Shown here: positions 24,954 through 32,353 of the stretch, piece after piece
Numbering within the stretch: the stretch's first letter is position 1
Layout: the number at the start of each line of letters is the position of its first letter
Assembly (NCBI GenBank): GCA_029667085.1
Contig: JARUHJ010000003.1
Coordinates: 372,001 to 436,000, forward strand
DNA from: Deltaproteobacteria bacterium IMCC39524
GTDB taxonomy: Bacteria > Desulfobacterota > Desulfuromonadia > Desulfuromonadales > BM103
DNA: 64,000 nucleotides
Direction: 5' to 3'
Notes under the pieces: model-generated
What the model was told of the DNA's origin: nothing
Database searches by the model: none
Seen by the model: the letters and a program-made list of their open reading frames with translations, nothing else
Translations under genes and position numbers: made by a program

Positions 24954-26159
24954 ATGGATAACCCCCACATCCTTATCATCGAAGATGATTCCAGCGTCTG
25001 TGAGCTTCTTTTCGCCTGTCTGAGCAAGGCAGGATATCGTGTCTCCATTGCCCAGAGCGGCGAGGCAGGCCTGTCGCAAATCGAAGAAGATCCTCCTGAA
25101 GCTATTGTTCTTGATCTCAACCTGCCCGGTATGAACGGGTTGGATGTGTGTCGCGCAATGCGCCGCGATCCATGGATGAGTAGAATCCCTGTCCTGATGT
25201 TAACCGGTCAGGCCGAAGAGGATGATGTTGTCGCTGGCTTGGAAGTCGGCGCCGATGACTACATGACCAAGCCGTTTTCGCCGAAGCTTCTGACTGCGCG
25301 GGTTAAGTCCTTGTTGCGTCGTCGCAGTAGCAAGCCAATCCCTGCAGATGGTACGGTCTCCGCTGAAAACTCACCGGAATCTTTGATGGTGAAAACGCTG
25401 GGCCGGTGTGAGTTGCGTGTCGGTAACCGGAGTTTGTCATGGACCGACGAATTCAGCCCAGCCCAACGTCAGCTGATGGCCATGTTGGTTGGATCCTCTA
25501 GCGGCAAGATCTCTCAGGAAGAGGTTCAGGTCTCGCTTTGGCCGGACAGCACGTCCACGCGAGCTCGTTCGAGCTTCGATTCCCTGCTGTCAAGAGTGCG
25601 TCGCACTCTTGATCAGACTTTGGCGCCTTTTGACAGCAAGAAGTATCTGGTCGTCAAACGCAGCTATCTCTGCCTTGAACATTCACTCATAGACGCGCAC
25701 GAATTTCGCCGCTTGATACGCAAGGCCAACCTGCAAATCTCTGCAGGTGAATGGTGGCCGGCTGAAATCACCTTTTCGTCGGCGTTCAGCCTCTGGAGAG
25801 GAACTTTTGTGCCGGGAGATTTCGGCAGTGATGCGGCCATAATTTTTCAGGATGAACTGGAGCAACTCTATCTCGACAGCAGTCAGACTTTTGCTCGTTT
25901 GTTGGCACAGAATGAACGCTACGAGGAAGCTGCGAAACTATTGCGAGACGCCTTGCGCTATGAACCGACCAATGATGGCGTTGTTCGACTGCTTTATTCG
26001 CTCTGCCTTGCCCAGGACAGCCCGGGGAAGGCCAACCAGGTCATCAAACAATACAGCGAAGCCCTGGTCCGTGAGAATTTCCCGGCCCATGACATAGAGG
26101 ATGCGCTATTGGATTTTCCCAAGGAGAAGCCTGCCCAGGGTTGGCTGAATCACAGTTAA
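24954..26159 (+). CDS. Response regulator with SARP-like winged-helix and BTAD output
   Basis: A 401-residue regulator. Residues 1-125 are a receiver domain with phosphoacceptor D54 (IVLDLNLPGMNG), switch T84 and K106 (YMTKPFSP). Residues 140-240 resemble an OmpR-type winged helix, and residues about 250-395 a helical bacterial transcriptional activator (BTAD) domain. This output pair is that of SARP activators, which bind direct repeats with 11-bp period. Such repeats lie just downstream, at 26210 and 26396. The start at 24954 has AAGGAAG; it is 24 bases after pgeF. No partner kinase is adjacent. Confidence 0.88.
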   Translation: MDNPHILIIEDDSSVCELLFACLSKAGYRVSIAQSGEAGLSQIEEDPPEAIVLDLNLPGMNGLDVCRAMRRDPWMSRIPVLMLTGQAEEDDVVAGLEVGADDYMTKPFSPKLLTARVKSLLRRRSSKPIPADGTVSAENSPESLMVKTLGRCELRVGNRSLSWTDEFSPAQRQLMAMLVGSSSGKISQEEVQVSLWPDSTSTRARSSFDSLLSRVRRTLDQTLAPFDSKKYLVVKRSYLCLEHSLIDAHEFRRLIRKANLQISAGEWWPAEITFSSAFSLWRGTFVPGDFGSDAAIIFQDELEQLYLDSSQTFARLLAQNERYEEAAKLLRDALRYEPTNDGVVRLLYSLCLAQDSPGKANQVIKQYSEALVRENFPAHDIEDALLDFPKEKPAQGWLNHS

Positions 26160-26209
26160 AAAATTAAAAAACAGCCAAACAGGCATTTTTTTCTTTGTCA
26201 ACACCCGGA

Positions 26210-26242
26210 TGTGAGAGATTTGTGAGAAGCCATGTGTATACT
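26210..26242 (+). promoter_or_regulatory. Tandem TGTGAG repeat with -10 element
   Basis: TGTGAG at 26210-26215 and 26221-26226, so with an 11-bp period, is followed after 10 bases by TATACT (26237-26242). There is no consensus -35, so activation by a bound regulator is likely. A similar pair is at 26396. Confidence 0.6.
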
Positions 26243-26248
26243 GCAGAC

Positions 26249-26361
26249 AATCTTTCGAATTTTTGTTTGAGTTTGCAGGCTATAAAGAGTGTTACAAAAC
26301 GAAGAGTTTTAATTTGATTTATTAGGGGGGCCCCCATCCATCGGATGGGGGCCATTTTTTT
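26249..26361 (+). ncRNA. Candidate small RNA ending in a strong terminator
   Basis: A transcript starting about 7 bases after the -10 (TATACT) would run ~112 bases to a terminator. The terminator has an 11-bp stem GGCCCCCATCC/GGATGGGGGCC (26329-26353) with a 3-base loop, followed by ATTTTTTT. No ORF with a ribosome site is present. The RNA identity is inference from the promoter-like and terminator-like features. Confidence 0.45.
26329..26361 (+). terminator. Intrinsic terminator (strong)
   Basis: An 11-bp G/C-rich stem with loop ATC is followed by seven Ts. It ends either the response-regulator transcript or the candidate small RNA. Confidence 0.9.
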
Positions 26362-26395
26362 ATTGAATATCATTCAAAAAGTGAGCTCTGCTGGT

Positions 26396-26429
26396 TGTGA
26401 GAAACTTGTGAGTGGTAGTGTGCTACAAG
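26396..26429 (+). promoter_or_regulatory. Second tandem TGTGAG repeat
   Basis: TGTGAG at 26396-26401 and 26407-26412 again has an 11-bp period, and both pairs share TGTGAGA-x-A-x-TTGTGAG. A poorer -10 (TACAAG, 26424-26429) lies 11 bases on. It is 35 bases after the preceding terminator. Confidence 0.55.
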
Positions 26430-26434
26430 TTGAA

Positions 26435-26500
26435 TCAGAATTAATCTTCTACCTCCGAAACAAAGAAAAGAGCCCGGGTCTTCGACCCGGGCTCTTTTCT
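26435..26500 (+). ncRNA. Candidate small RNA 2
   Basis: A transcript of about 65 bases would run from the second TGTGAG promoter to the terminator at 26468-26500. It carries CTACCTCCG before the hairpin, a stretch complementary to Shine-Dalgarno sequences. The RNA is inferred; its -10 element is weak. Confidence 0.3.
26468..26500. terminator. Bidirectional terminator
   Basis: The stem AAGAGCCCGGGT/ACCCGGGCTCTT has loop CTTCG and is flanked by A-rich and T-rich ends. It separates the plus-strand region from the convergent hydrolase gene. Confidence 0.9.
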
Positions 26501-26524
26501 TGTTTGAACAAGCAACCGGGCTGT

Positions 26525-27397
26525 TTATCGATCAGGTTCCGTTGTAAAACCTGTCCAACTTTCAATAACCTGCTTCAGGGTGTCCCGGTAACGCTTTCCA
26601 CCAACAACAAAGCCATCGTTGTGGCCGGCCTCAGGAATCCAGAGGAGCTGTTTCTCTTGCGGCGCCCTTGCGTAAAGTTCTTCGGCCATGCTGGGTGGGC
26701 AGATGCTGTCGTTCTTGCCGTGGATGAGCAGTAGTGGCGCTTCAAGATCTGCAATCTTTGCCAAATTGTTGTACTTTGCGCCGATCAGCCAGCCGAGCAA
26801 GCTGCTGAGCAACGGGTAGTGGTGGCGACCCATCGCCTCTATCGAGGTAAAGGGGGACTCCATGATCAGTCCGGCCGGAGTTCTGTGCAGGCTGCCTTCA
26901 AGGCTGACTGCAGCGCCGAGTGAGCGGCCAAAGAGGATGACGCGCTCAGCAGGCCAGCCGCGCTCGTTGAGAAAGTTCATGGCGCCGGCAAGGTCACTGT
27001 AGGTTCCTGTTTCGCTGGCTCGTCCCTTACTTGTGCCATATCCCCGGTAATTAAAGATGAACACGGTGACGCCGAGTTGATGAAGTAACTGCAGGGTTTC
27101 AAGGCGATGCGAGATGTTGCCTGCATTGCCCATGCAGAAGAGCACAGCGGGTGCCTCAGCCTGTCCAGGGACCAGCCAACCCTGGAGTTGAGTAGCATCT
27201 GTGGCCGAGAAGTTTATCTCTTCGTAGCCAAGGCTAACTCTCGCCGGAGTCGCCATATGAAAAGGTTCGGGGAAATAAATAAAGTGTTGTTCGAGAGCGT
27301 TACGAAGAGGCATGGTAAAAACCAGGGCAGCTACCAGGTAGAGCAGGAGCCGGTAGCGAAATTTGCTGAAGAGGACAGTTCTCTTTGCAGAAGCCAT
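26525..27397 (-). CDS. Alpha/beta hydrolase (BAAT/dienelactone hydrolase-like)
   Basis: A 290-residue serine hydrolase anchored by an N-terminal hydrophobic helix (LLLYLVAALVFTM, about 15-28). The oxyanion and nucleophile region is LFGRSLGAAVSLEG with GxSxG, an Asp lies in LLIHGKNDSICPP, and the catalytic His in EAGHNDGF. It resembles COG1073-type lipoyl/alpha-beta hydrolases of unknown substrate. ATG 27397 starts 7 bases after the end of trkH; a longer in-frame ORF extends into trkH but lacks a clear site. It closes the trkA-trkH group, though no functional link is known. Confidence 0.85.
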   Translation of the reverse strand: MASAKRTVLFSKFRYRLLLYLVAALVFTMPLRNALEQHFIYFPEPFHMATPARVSLGYEEINFSATDATQLQGWLVPGQAEAPAVLFCMGNAGNISHRLETLQLLHQLGVTVFIFNYRGYGTSKGRASETGTYSDLAGAMNFLNERGWPAERVILFGRSLGAAVSLEGSLHRTPAGLIMESPFTSIEAMGRHHYPLLSSLLGWLIGAKYNNLAKIADLEAPLLLIHGKNDSICPPSMAEELYARAPQEKQLLWIPEAGHNDGFVVGGKRYRDTLKQVIESWTGFTTEPDR

Positions 27398-27404
27398 TGG
27401 CCGA

Positions 27405-28847
27405 TCATTTTCGCCAGAAGCTCGGGAAGACCAGAACCAGCACGGTAAACAGTTCCAGTCTTCCCAGGAGCATGCAGAAGGCAAGGACCAGCTTGCCGAT
27501 GGCCGGGACATGGGCAAAGTTGTCAACAGGGCCAACACTGCCAAGGCCGGGGCCGATATTGCTCAGCGTTGCGATGACCGAGCCCCCCGCCGAATTGAGA
27601 TCCATGCCGGTTGCTGCCATGACGAACGAGGCGGCGACGAAAACACCGAGATAGAGCGCAAAGAAGCCGAGAATCGATTGCATGACGTCTTTGTCGACCG
27701 GGCGATCGCCGAGCTTGACCAGGCGTACGGCGCGGGGGTGAATCAGGCGGTAAACCTGCACCTGGGCGTGTTTGAAGAGCAGCAGGATACGCGCGACTTT
27801 CATGCCTCCGCCGGTGGACCCTGCGCAGCCACCGATAAACATGAAGAAAACCAACAGGTACTGACAGAGCACCGGCCAGAGCTCATAGTCGGCCGTACCG
27901 AAGCCGGTGGTGGTGATGATCGAGACGACCTGGAAGGCACTGTAGCGCAGGTTGTCAAGAAAGCCCGGGTAGGTGCTGCCCATGTTGAGCATGGTGATCA
28001 GGGCCGCGCCGACAATGACCAGGGAACTATAGAAGAGGAACTCTTCATTGCGAATAAAATCGCCAATCTTGCCACGCAAGGCAAGGTAGTGCAGGGAGAA
28101 GTTGACCCCGGCCAGGAACATGAAAATAGTGATGATCCAATCGATGTAGGCACTATTGTACGCGGCAACAGAAGCGTTGCGCGTGGAGAAACCGCCGGTT
28201 GCCATGGTGGTGAAAGCGTGATTGAGACCGTCGAAGAAACTCATGCCTCCGGCCATCAGCAGCAGGATTTCGATGCAGGTCAAAAGGACGTAAACACCCC
28301 AGAGCAGTTTGGCCGTATCCTGGATGCGTGGTTTCAGACGGTCTGTGGTCGGCCCCGGAACTTCGGCTTTGAAGAGCTGCATGCCCCCGACGCCGAGCAT
28401 GGGTAGAATCGCCAGCGAAAGCACTATGATTCCCATGCCGCCGAGCCATTGAGTCAGGGAACGCCACAGCAGCAGGCTGGGCGGCATGGCCTCAATGTCA
28501 GTGAGAATGGTCGAGCCGGTGGTTGTGAAGCCGCTCATGGTCTCGAAAAAAGCGTTGAGATAGGAAGGGATGGCTCCGGAAAAGACAAAAGGCAGGGCAC
28601 CGAAAAGCGCAAAAAAAGTCCAGCCGAAGGTGACAATGGCAAACCCTTCGCGCACAGAAAGGTCTTTCTCCGAGTTGAACTGGCTGAACAGAATCCCGCC
28701 GCAGACCGCCGATATGATTGCGGACAGGATAAAGGCCCCCGAAGCACCATCACCGTAAATCCATGAGAAGGGCACCGGGAAGAGCAGGGCTATGGCCAGA
28801 AAAAGCAGCAGGGCACCGAGTATGCGCAGGGTCAGGGTGATGTTCAT
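27405..28847 (-). CDS. trkH: Trk potassium uptake membrane protein TrkH
   Basis: The K+-translocating subunit of the Trk system in the inner membrane. The 480 residues contain about ten hydrophobic helices in four M1-P-M2 repeats. The selectivity-loop glycines are seen in segments such as TTTGSTILTD, ATGGFSTRN, TTTGFGTADY and NIGPGLGSVG. It directly follows trkA, sharing the junction, so it is co-transcribed with the gating subunit. Confidence 0.95.
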   Translation of the reverse strand: MNITLTLRILGALLLFLAIALLFPVPFSWIYGDGASGAFILSAIISAVCGGILFSQFNSEKDLSVREGFAIVTFGWTFFALFGALPFVFSGAIPSYLNAFFETMSGFTTTGSTILTDIEAMPPSLLLWRSLTQWLGGMGIIVLSLAILPMLGVGGMQLFKAEVPGPTTDRLKPRIQDTAKLLWGVYVLLTCIEILLLMAGGMSFFDGLNHAFTTMATGGFSTRNASVAAYNSAYIDWIITIFMFLAGVNFSLHYLALRGKIGDFIRNEEFLFYSSLVIVGAALITMLNMGSTYPGFLDNLRYSAFQVVSIITTTGFGTADYELWPVLCQYLLVFFMFIGGCAGSTGGGMKVARILLLFKHAQVQVYRLIHPRAVRLVKLGDRPVDKDVMQSILGFFALYLGVFVAASFVMAATGMDLNSAGGSVIATLSNIGPGLGSVGPVDNFAHVPAIGKLVLAFCMLLGRLELFTVLVLVFPSFWRK

Positions 28848-30200
28848 CTACTCGAAGAACCTTTCGACCTTGGCCAGGGCTTCCGGGAGAGCGAAGACCA
28901 GCACCCGGTCGCCGACTTTGATGCTGTTTTCGCCATCGGGGATCTCGTAGCTGTTTTTATGGACGATCGCACCGATGATAGCTCCACGAGGAAAGTTGAG
29001 GTCTTTGAGCGGTGTGTCGAGAACCTGACTCGTGCTCTTGATCTCGATTTCAAGCACCTCGGAGTTGCTGCCTTCGATCGTCGCGAGAGAGATGACGTTA
29101 CCGCGCCGAGCGAATTTGAGAATCGCACTTGCCGCCGAGAGACGCGGTGAGACACAGGCGTCAACACCGAGTGAGGGCGCCAGGTCAAGGAACTCGGGGC
29201 GGTTGACCAGGCAAAGGGTCCGGTGCGCGCCGTGACGTTTGCAGAGCAGTGAGCAGAGAATGTTGGTTTCATCATTGTCCGTAGCTGCGATAACGACATC
29301 CGCGTCGGCGATGCCTTCATCGAGCAAGGCACGAATGTCCGTGCCCTCGGCATGAATGACCATGGTCTTCTGCAACTCTGCCGAGAGTTTCTCGCAACGC
29401 TCCTGATCACGTTCCACAAGGCGTACGTTGAACTGTCGTGCCTCCAGGTTGCGGGCTACGCGCAGGCCAATGCGACCCCCACCAAGGATAAAGGCTTTTC
29501 GCGAGCCCCTGCGTTTCTCTTCCTTGATTTGCAGCATATATTGAATCGCCGGGAGTTCTTCCTTGTGGGCGAAGATGAAGATACTGTCACCGACCTGGAT
29601 GGTGTCGTCACCGCGGGGAATGATCGTCTGGCCCTGACGTGAGATGGCGACGACCACGAAGCGGTAGATGCCGCGAATCTCGCCCAGCTCTTTCAGGGTC
29701 AAGTCACAAAGGGGACTGTCTTCGGTAATCCGGTAGCCGAGAAACTGAATCTGACCGCCGACGAATTCGGCGACGTCAAAGGTGCCCGCGCGGCCGGCCA
29801 GATTGGCGAGCTCGTCGGCCACGGCATCATCCGGATTGATCATCAGGTCGATGCCGAGTTTGTCCTTGGAGAGCACGGCTCCCCGGCTCAGGTAATCGAT
29901 ACTCTTGACACGGGCGATACGTTTGCCGACGCCGTACTCACGGGCCAGCAGGCAGACCAGAATATTGACTTCGTCGAGGTCGGTAACGGCCATAACGATG
30001 TCGGCTTCTTTAATGCCGGCCTGTTCCATGGTCTCGGCGCTGGCGCCGTTACCAAGAACGCCAAGCACGTTGAGACGATCCTGGGCCTCATTGAGGTGCT
30101 CCTGGTCACGGTCGACCAGTGTCACCTCGTGCCCTTCCAGGGAAAGGCGTTCACAAAGAAAGTAGCCGACCTGGCCGGCTCCAACGATGAGTATGTTCAT
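28848..30200 (-). CDS. trkA: Trk system potassium-binding regulator TrkA
   Basis: The cytoplasmic NAD(H)-binding regulator of Trk K+ uptake. The 450 residues have two RCK repeats: each begins with a Rossmann GxGxxG motif (ILIVGAGQVGYFL at 2-14 and FILGGGRIGLRVARN near 233) and is followed by a TrkA-C domain. The two-repeat architecture is that of classical TrkA. It heads the trkA-trkH-hydrolase operon. A divergent HNH gene begins 122 bases upstream. Confidence 0.96.
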   Translation of the reverse strand: MNILIVGAGQVGYFLCERLSLEGHEVTLVDRDQEHLNEAQDRLNVLGVLGNGASAETMEQAGIKEADIVMAVTDLDEVNILVCLLAREYGVGKRIARVKSIDYLSRGAVLSKDKLGIDLMINPDDAVADELANLAGRAGTFDVAEFVGGQIQFLGYRITEDSPLCDLTLKELGEIRGIYRFVVVAISRQGQTIIPRGDDTIQVGDSIFIFAHKEELPAIQYMLQIKEEKRRGSRKAFILGGGRIGLRVARNLEARQFNVRLVERDQERCEKLSAELQKTMVIHAEGTDIRALLDEGIADADVVIAATDNDETNILCSLLCKRHGAHRTLCLVNRPEFLDLAPSLGVDACVSPRLSAASAILKFARRGNVISLATIEGSNSEVLEIEIKSTSQVLDTPLKDLNFPRGAIIGAIVHKNSYEIPDGENSIKVGDRVLVFALPEALAKVERFFE

Positions 30201-30321
30201 CTATAGTCCCTTGGATGTAAAAAAACAGCAAGGCGCCAGGATACCGCAGACCGCAGGCAGAGGAAACAAATTATACCTGTTTTTACTGTATTCCCTAGGC
30301 CGGATTCTGTATCCTGTGTTC

Positions 30322-30609
30322 ATGCAGTTTTTCGCTGACATTCCTGAAGAGCAGTTGCGCCGTGAGCGCCAGAAGGCCCGTGAACTAAGGCGCTCTCAGT
30401 GGTGGCGAAACCGGATTGCCTCGGGGCTCTGCCACTACTGCGGCGGTCATTTTGCTCCTGCCGAGTTGACGCTGGATCATGTTGTCCCTCTGGTGCGTGG
30501 TGGGCGCAGCAGCAAAGGCAACTGTGTCGCGGCGTGCAAAGACTGCAATACCCGCAAGCGCGATCTGTTGCCTACCGAATGGCAGGAATATCTGGACAAC
30601 CTGGTTTAA
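30322..30609 (+). CDS. HNH endonuclease family protein
   Basis: A 95-residue HNH nuclease-like protein. The motif has C-x2-C (CHYCGG), LTLDHVVPLVRGG with the catalytic His, N in GNCVAACKDCNTRK, and a second C-x2-C. The N-terminal half is helical and charged. I chose ATG 30322 rather than the long frame beginning at 30187, which overlaps the trkA start. Homologues of this small type are common and usually of unknown role; it could be a restriction-like or homing nuclease remnant. Confidence 0.8.
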   Translation: MQFFADIPEEQLRRERQKARELRRSQWWRNRIASGLCHYCGGHFAPAELTLDHVVPLVRGGRSSKGNCVAACKDCNTRKRDLLPTEWQEYLDNLV

Positions 30610-30624
30610 CATTCCGCGGCCCTG

Positions 30625-30849
30625 CTAAAGCTCTTCAAATTGTTCCGGGTCATCATCGTCGCCATCATCAAGCTCGTCATCGTCGAGATCGTCAAAGTCT
30701 TCATCCATAAAGCGTTCCAGAAAACGCTGATTGCTGCGCAGGCGGCGCTGGGTCTTCTCCTGCAGCTCCGCAAGCTCCGGAAAGCGCTCTTCCTTGACCT
30801 CGCCTTCAGCTTGTTCCGTTTCAATGAACTTGTCTTGTTCTTCCGTCAT
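30625..30849 (-). CDS. Small acidic protein downstream of glgA (74 aa)
   Basis: A very acidic 74-residue protein, with a helical centre (ELQEKTQRRLRSNQRFLERFM) and an Asp/Glu tail (DEDFDDLDDDELDDGDDDD). Its start overlaps the glgA stop by 4 bases (ATGA), which supports translation. I recognise no family; the helix-plus-acidic-tail pattern suggests a small protein-binding factor, but this is speculation. Confidence 0.7.
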   Translation of the reverse strand: MTEEQDKFIETEQAEGEVKEERFPELAELQEKTQRRLRSNQRFLERFMDEDFDDLDDDELDDGDDDDPEQFEEL

Positions 30850-32339
30850 TGCAATCCCTTTTTACATAATCGATAGAGGTCCAGATATTGCTCTGCCGCC
30901 TGCGTCCAGGACATATCCTGAGTCATTCCCTGGTGCCTTATCTTCTGCCAGAGCGGCGATTCGCTGTAAGCCTCCAGGGCTCTATCCAACCCCTGTAGAA
31001 GACTTGCGTACTGATATTTTTCAAAGACGAAACCATTTGCCGTTTCGGGTGCGATCCGTGGGTCGATAATCGTATCTGCGAGGCCGCCTGTTGCATGAAC
31101 CAGAGGGATACAGCCGTAACGCAGAGCAATGAGCTGGCTAAGGCCGCAAGGCTCATAGCGGCTCGGCATCAGGAAAAGGTCACTGCCAGCATAGATCCGC
31201 CGTGACTGGGCATCGTCAAAGCGGAGCAGAACCTTGGCCTGGCCCGGATAAAAGTCAGCAGCCTCGGCCAGCCGCCGCTCGTAGTCCGGGTTTCCGGTGC
31301 CGAGGATGACCAGCTGCAAGTTCCGAGACAGGATCTTCTCCCAACTCCCCAGAACCAGTTCGATCCCTTTCTGGGTGTCAAGACGTGTGACCATGGCCAC
31401 GATCGCCGTGTTGGGTGCTGTTTGCAGACCGAGTTCGTCCTGCAGCTTTTGTTTGCAGACAGCTTTACCAGAAAGGTCATCCGCAGAGTAGGCCTGCGGG
31501 AGAGTATGATCCTGGGCCGGAGTCCAGAGTTTGCCGTCCAGGCCGTTCAACAGCCCGTGCAGGTGGTCTGCACGCGAGCGTAGCAGGCCGTAGAGGCCCA
31601 TCCCCTGTTCCGGGGTTTGGATCTCCCGACAGTAGGTCGGAGAGACGGTGTTGACCTGGCTGGCATAGCGGATCCCTGCTTTCAACAGGGAGAGCTTGCC
31701 ATGAAATTCAATCCCGTCGGATGTCAGCAAACTTGAATCAATCCCCAGAGACTTTGCCGTTTGCAAAGGAAACACGCCCTGGTAGCCGAGGTTGTGAATA
31801 CTGAAGAGAGTGCCGGTGCCGGCAAAGTACGGGTCACGCCTGAGTTGCTGATGCAGGTAAAGCGGGACTAGGCCTGTCTGCCAGTCGTGAGCATGAATGA
31901 CATCCGGAACGAAACCGAGGTGGCGGGTGAGCTCAATAGCGGCACTGCTGAGCAAGCCAAAGCGTTCCGCATTGTCTGGGTAATCAAGGCCTTGCTCGCC
32001 GTAGAGTTCGTCGCGGTTATAGTATTCAGGGTAGTCGAGAAAATAGACCTGAACGCCTTGGAATTCTCCTGTCCGATAACCAACTTTGTAACTGTGCCCG
32101 CCCATGGAAACCGACAGCTTGTTTTGGCTTAAGGGGAGGTCGCCAGTGATTGTGCGAACCTGGCGATACCAAGGCATGACCAGGCGCACATCATGTCCGA
32201 GGGAACACAAGGCCGGGGGCAGAGAGCCCACAACGTCTGCAAGCCCACCGGTTTTGGCGAAGGGTGCAGCTTCCGAGGCGACCATGAGCAGTTTCATTGG
32301 TGTTGAGGTCGAGGTTCTTTTGTCGTCTTGAGTGGCCAT
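30846..32339 (-). CDS. glgA: Glycogen synthase GlgA
   Basis: Transfers glucose from ADP-glucose to alpha-1,4-glucan. The 497-residue GT5 protein has the ADP-glucose-binding KTGGLADVVGSLP near the N-terminus and the C-terminal motif of retaining GT-B enzymes (PSRYEPCGLSQLIALRYG). Two starts are possible: 32339 (used here) or 32297 (MKLLMVASEAAP), where the conserved fold begins; neither has a strong ribosome site. It is part of the glycogen/sugar group with the large GH13 gene. Confidence 0.93.
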   Translation of the reverse strand: MATQDDKRTSTSTPMKLLMVASEAAPFAKTGGLADVVGSLPPALCSLGHDVRLVMPWYRQVRTITGDLPLSQNKLSVSMGGHSYKVGYRTGEFQGVQVYFLDYPEYYNRDELYGEQGLDYPDNAERFGLLSSAAIELTRHLGFVPDVIHAHDWQTGLVPLYLHQQLRRDPYFAGTGTLFSIHNLGYQGVFPLQTAKSLGIDSSLLTSDGIEFHGKLSLLKAGIRYASQVNTVSPTYCREIQTPEQGMGLYGLLRSRADHLHGLLNGLDGKLWTPAQDHTLPQAYSADDLSGKAVCKQKLQDELGLQTAPNTAIVAMVTRLDTQKGIELVLGSWEKILSRNLQLVILGTGNPDYERRLAEAADFYPGQAKVLLRFDDAQSRRIYAGSDLFLMPSRYEPCGLSQLIALRYGCIPLVHATGGLADTIIDPRIAPETANGFVFEKYQYASLLQGLDRALEAYSESPLWQKIRHQGMTQDMSWTQAAEQYLDLYRLCKKGLQ

Positions 32340-32353
32340 TTGAGGGGCGCATT

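Noticed and set aside
27363-28406. 347-codon plus-strand frame opposite trkH
   Set aside because: Antisense to trkH with charge-rich low-complexity translation and no domain.
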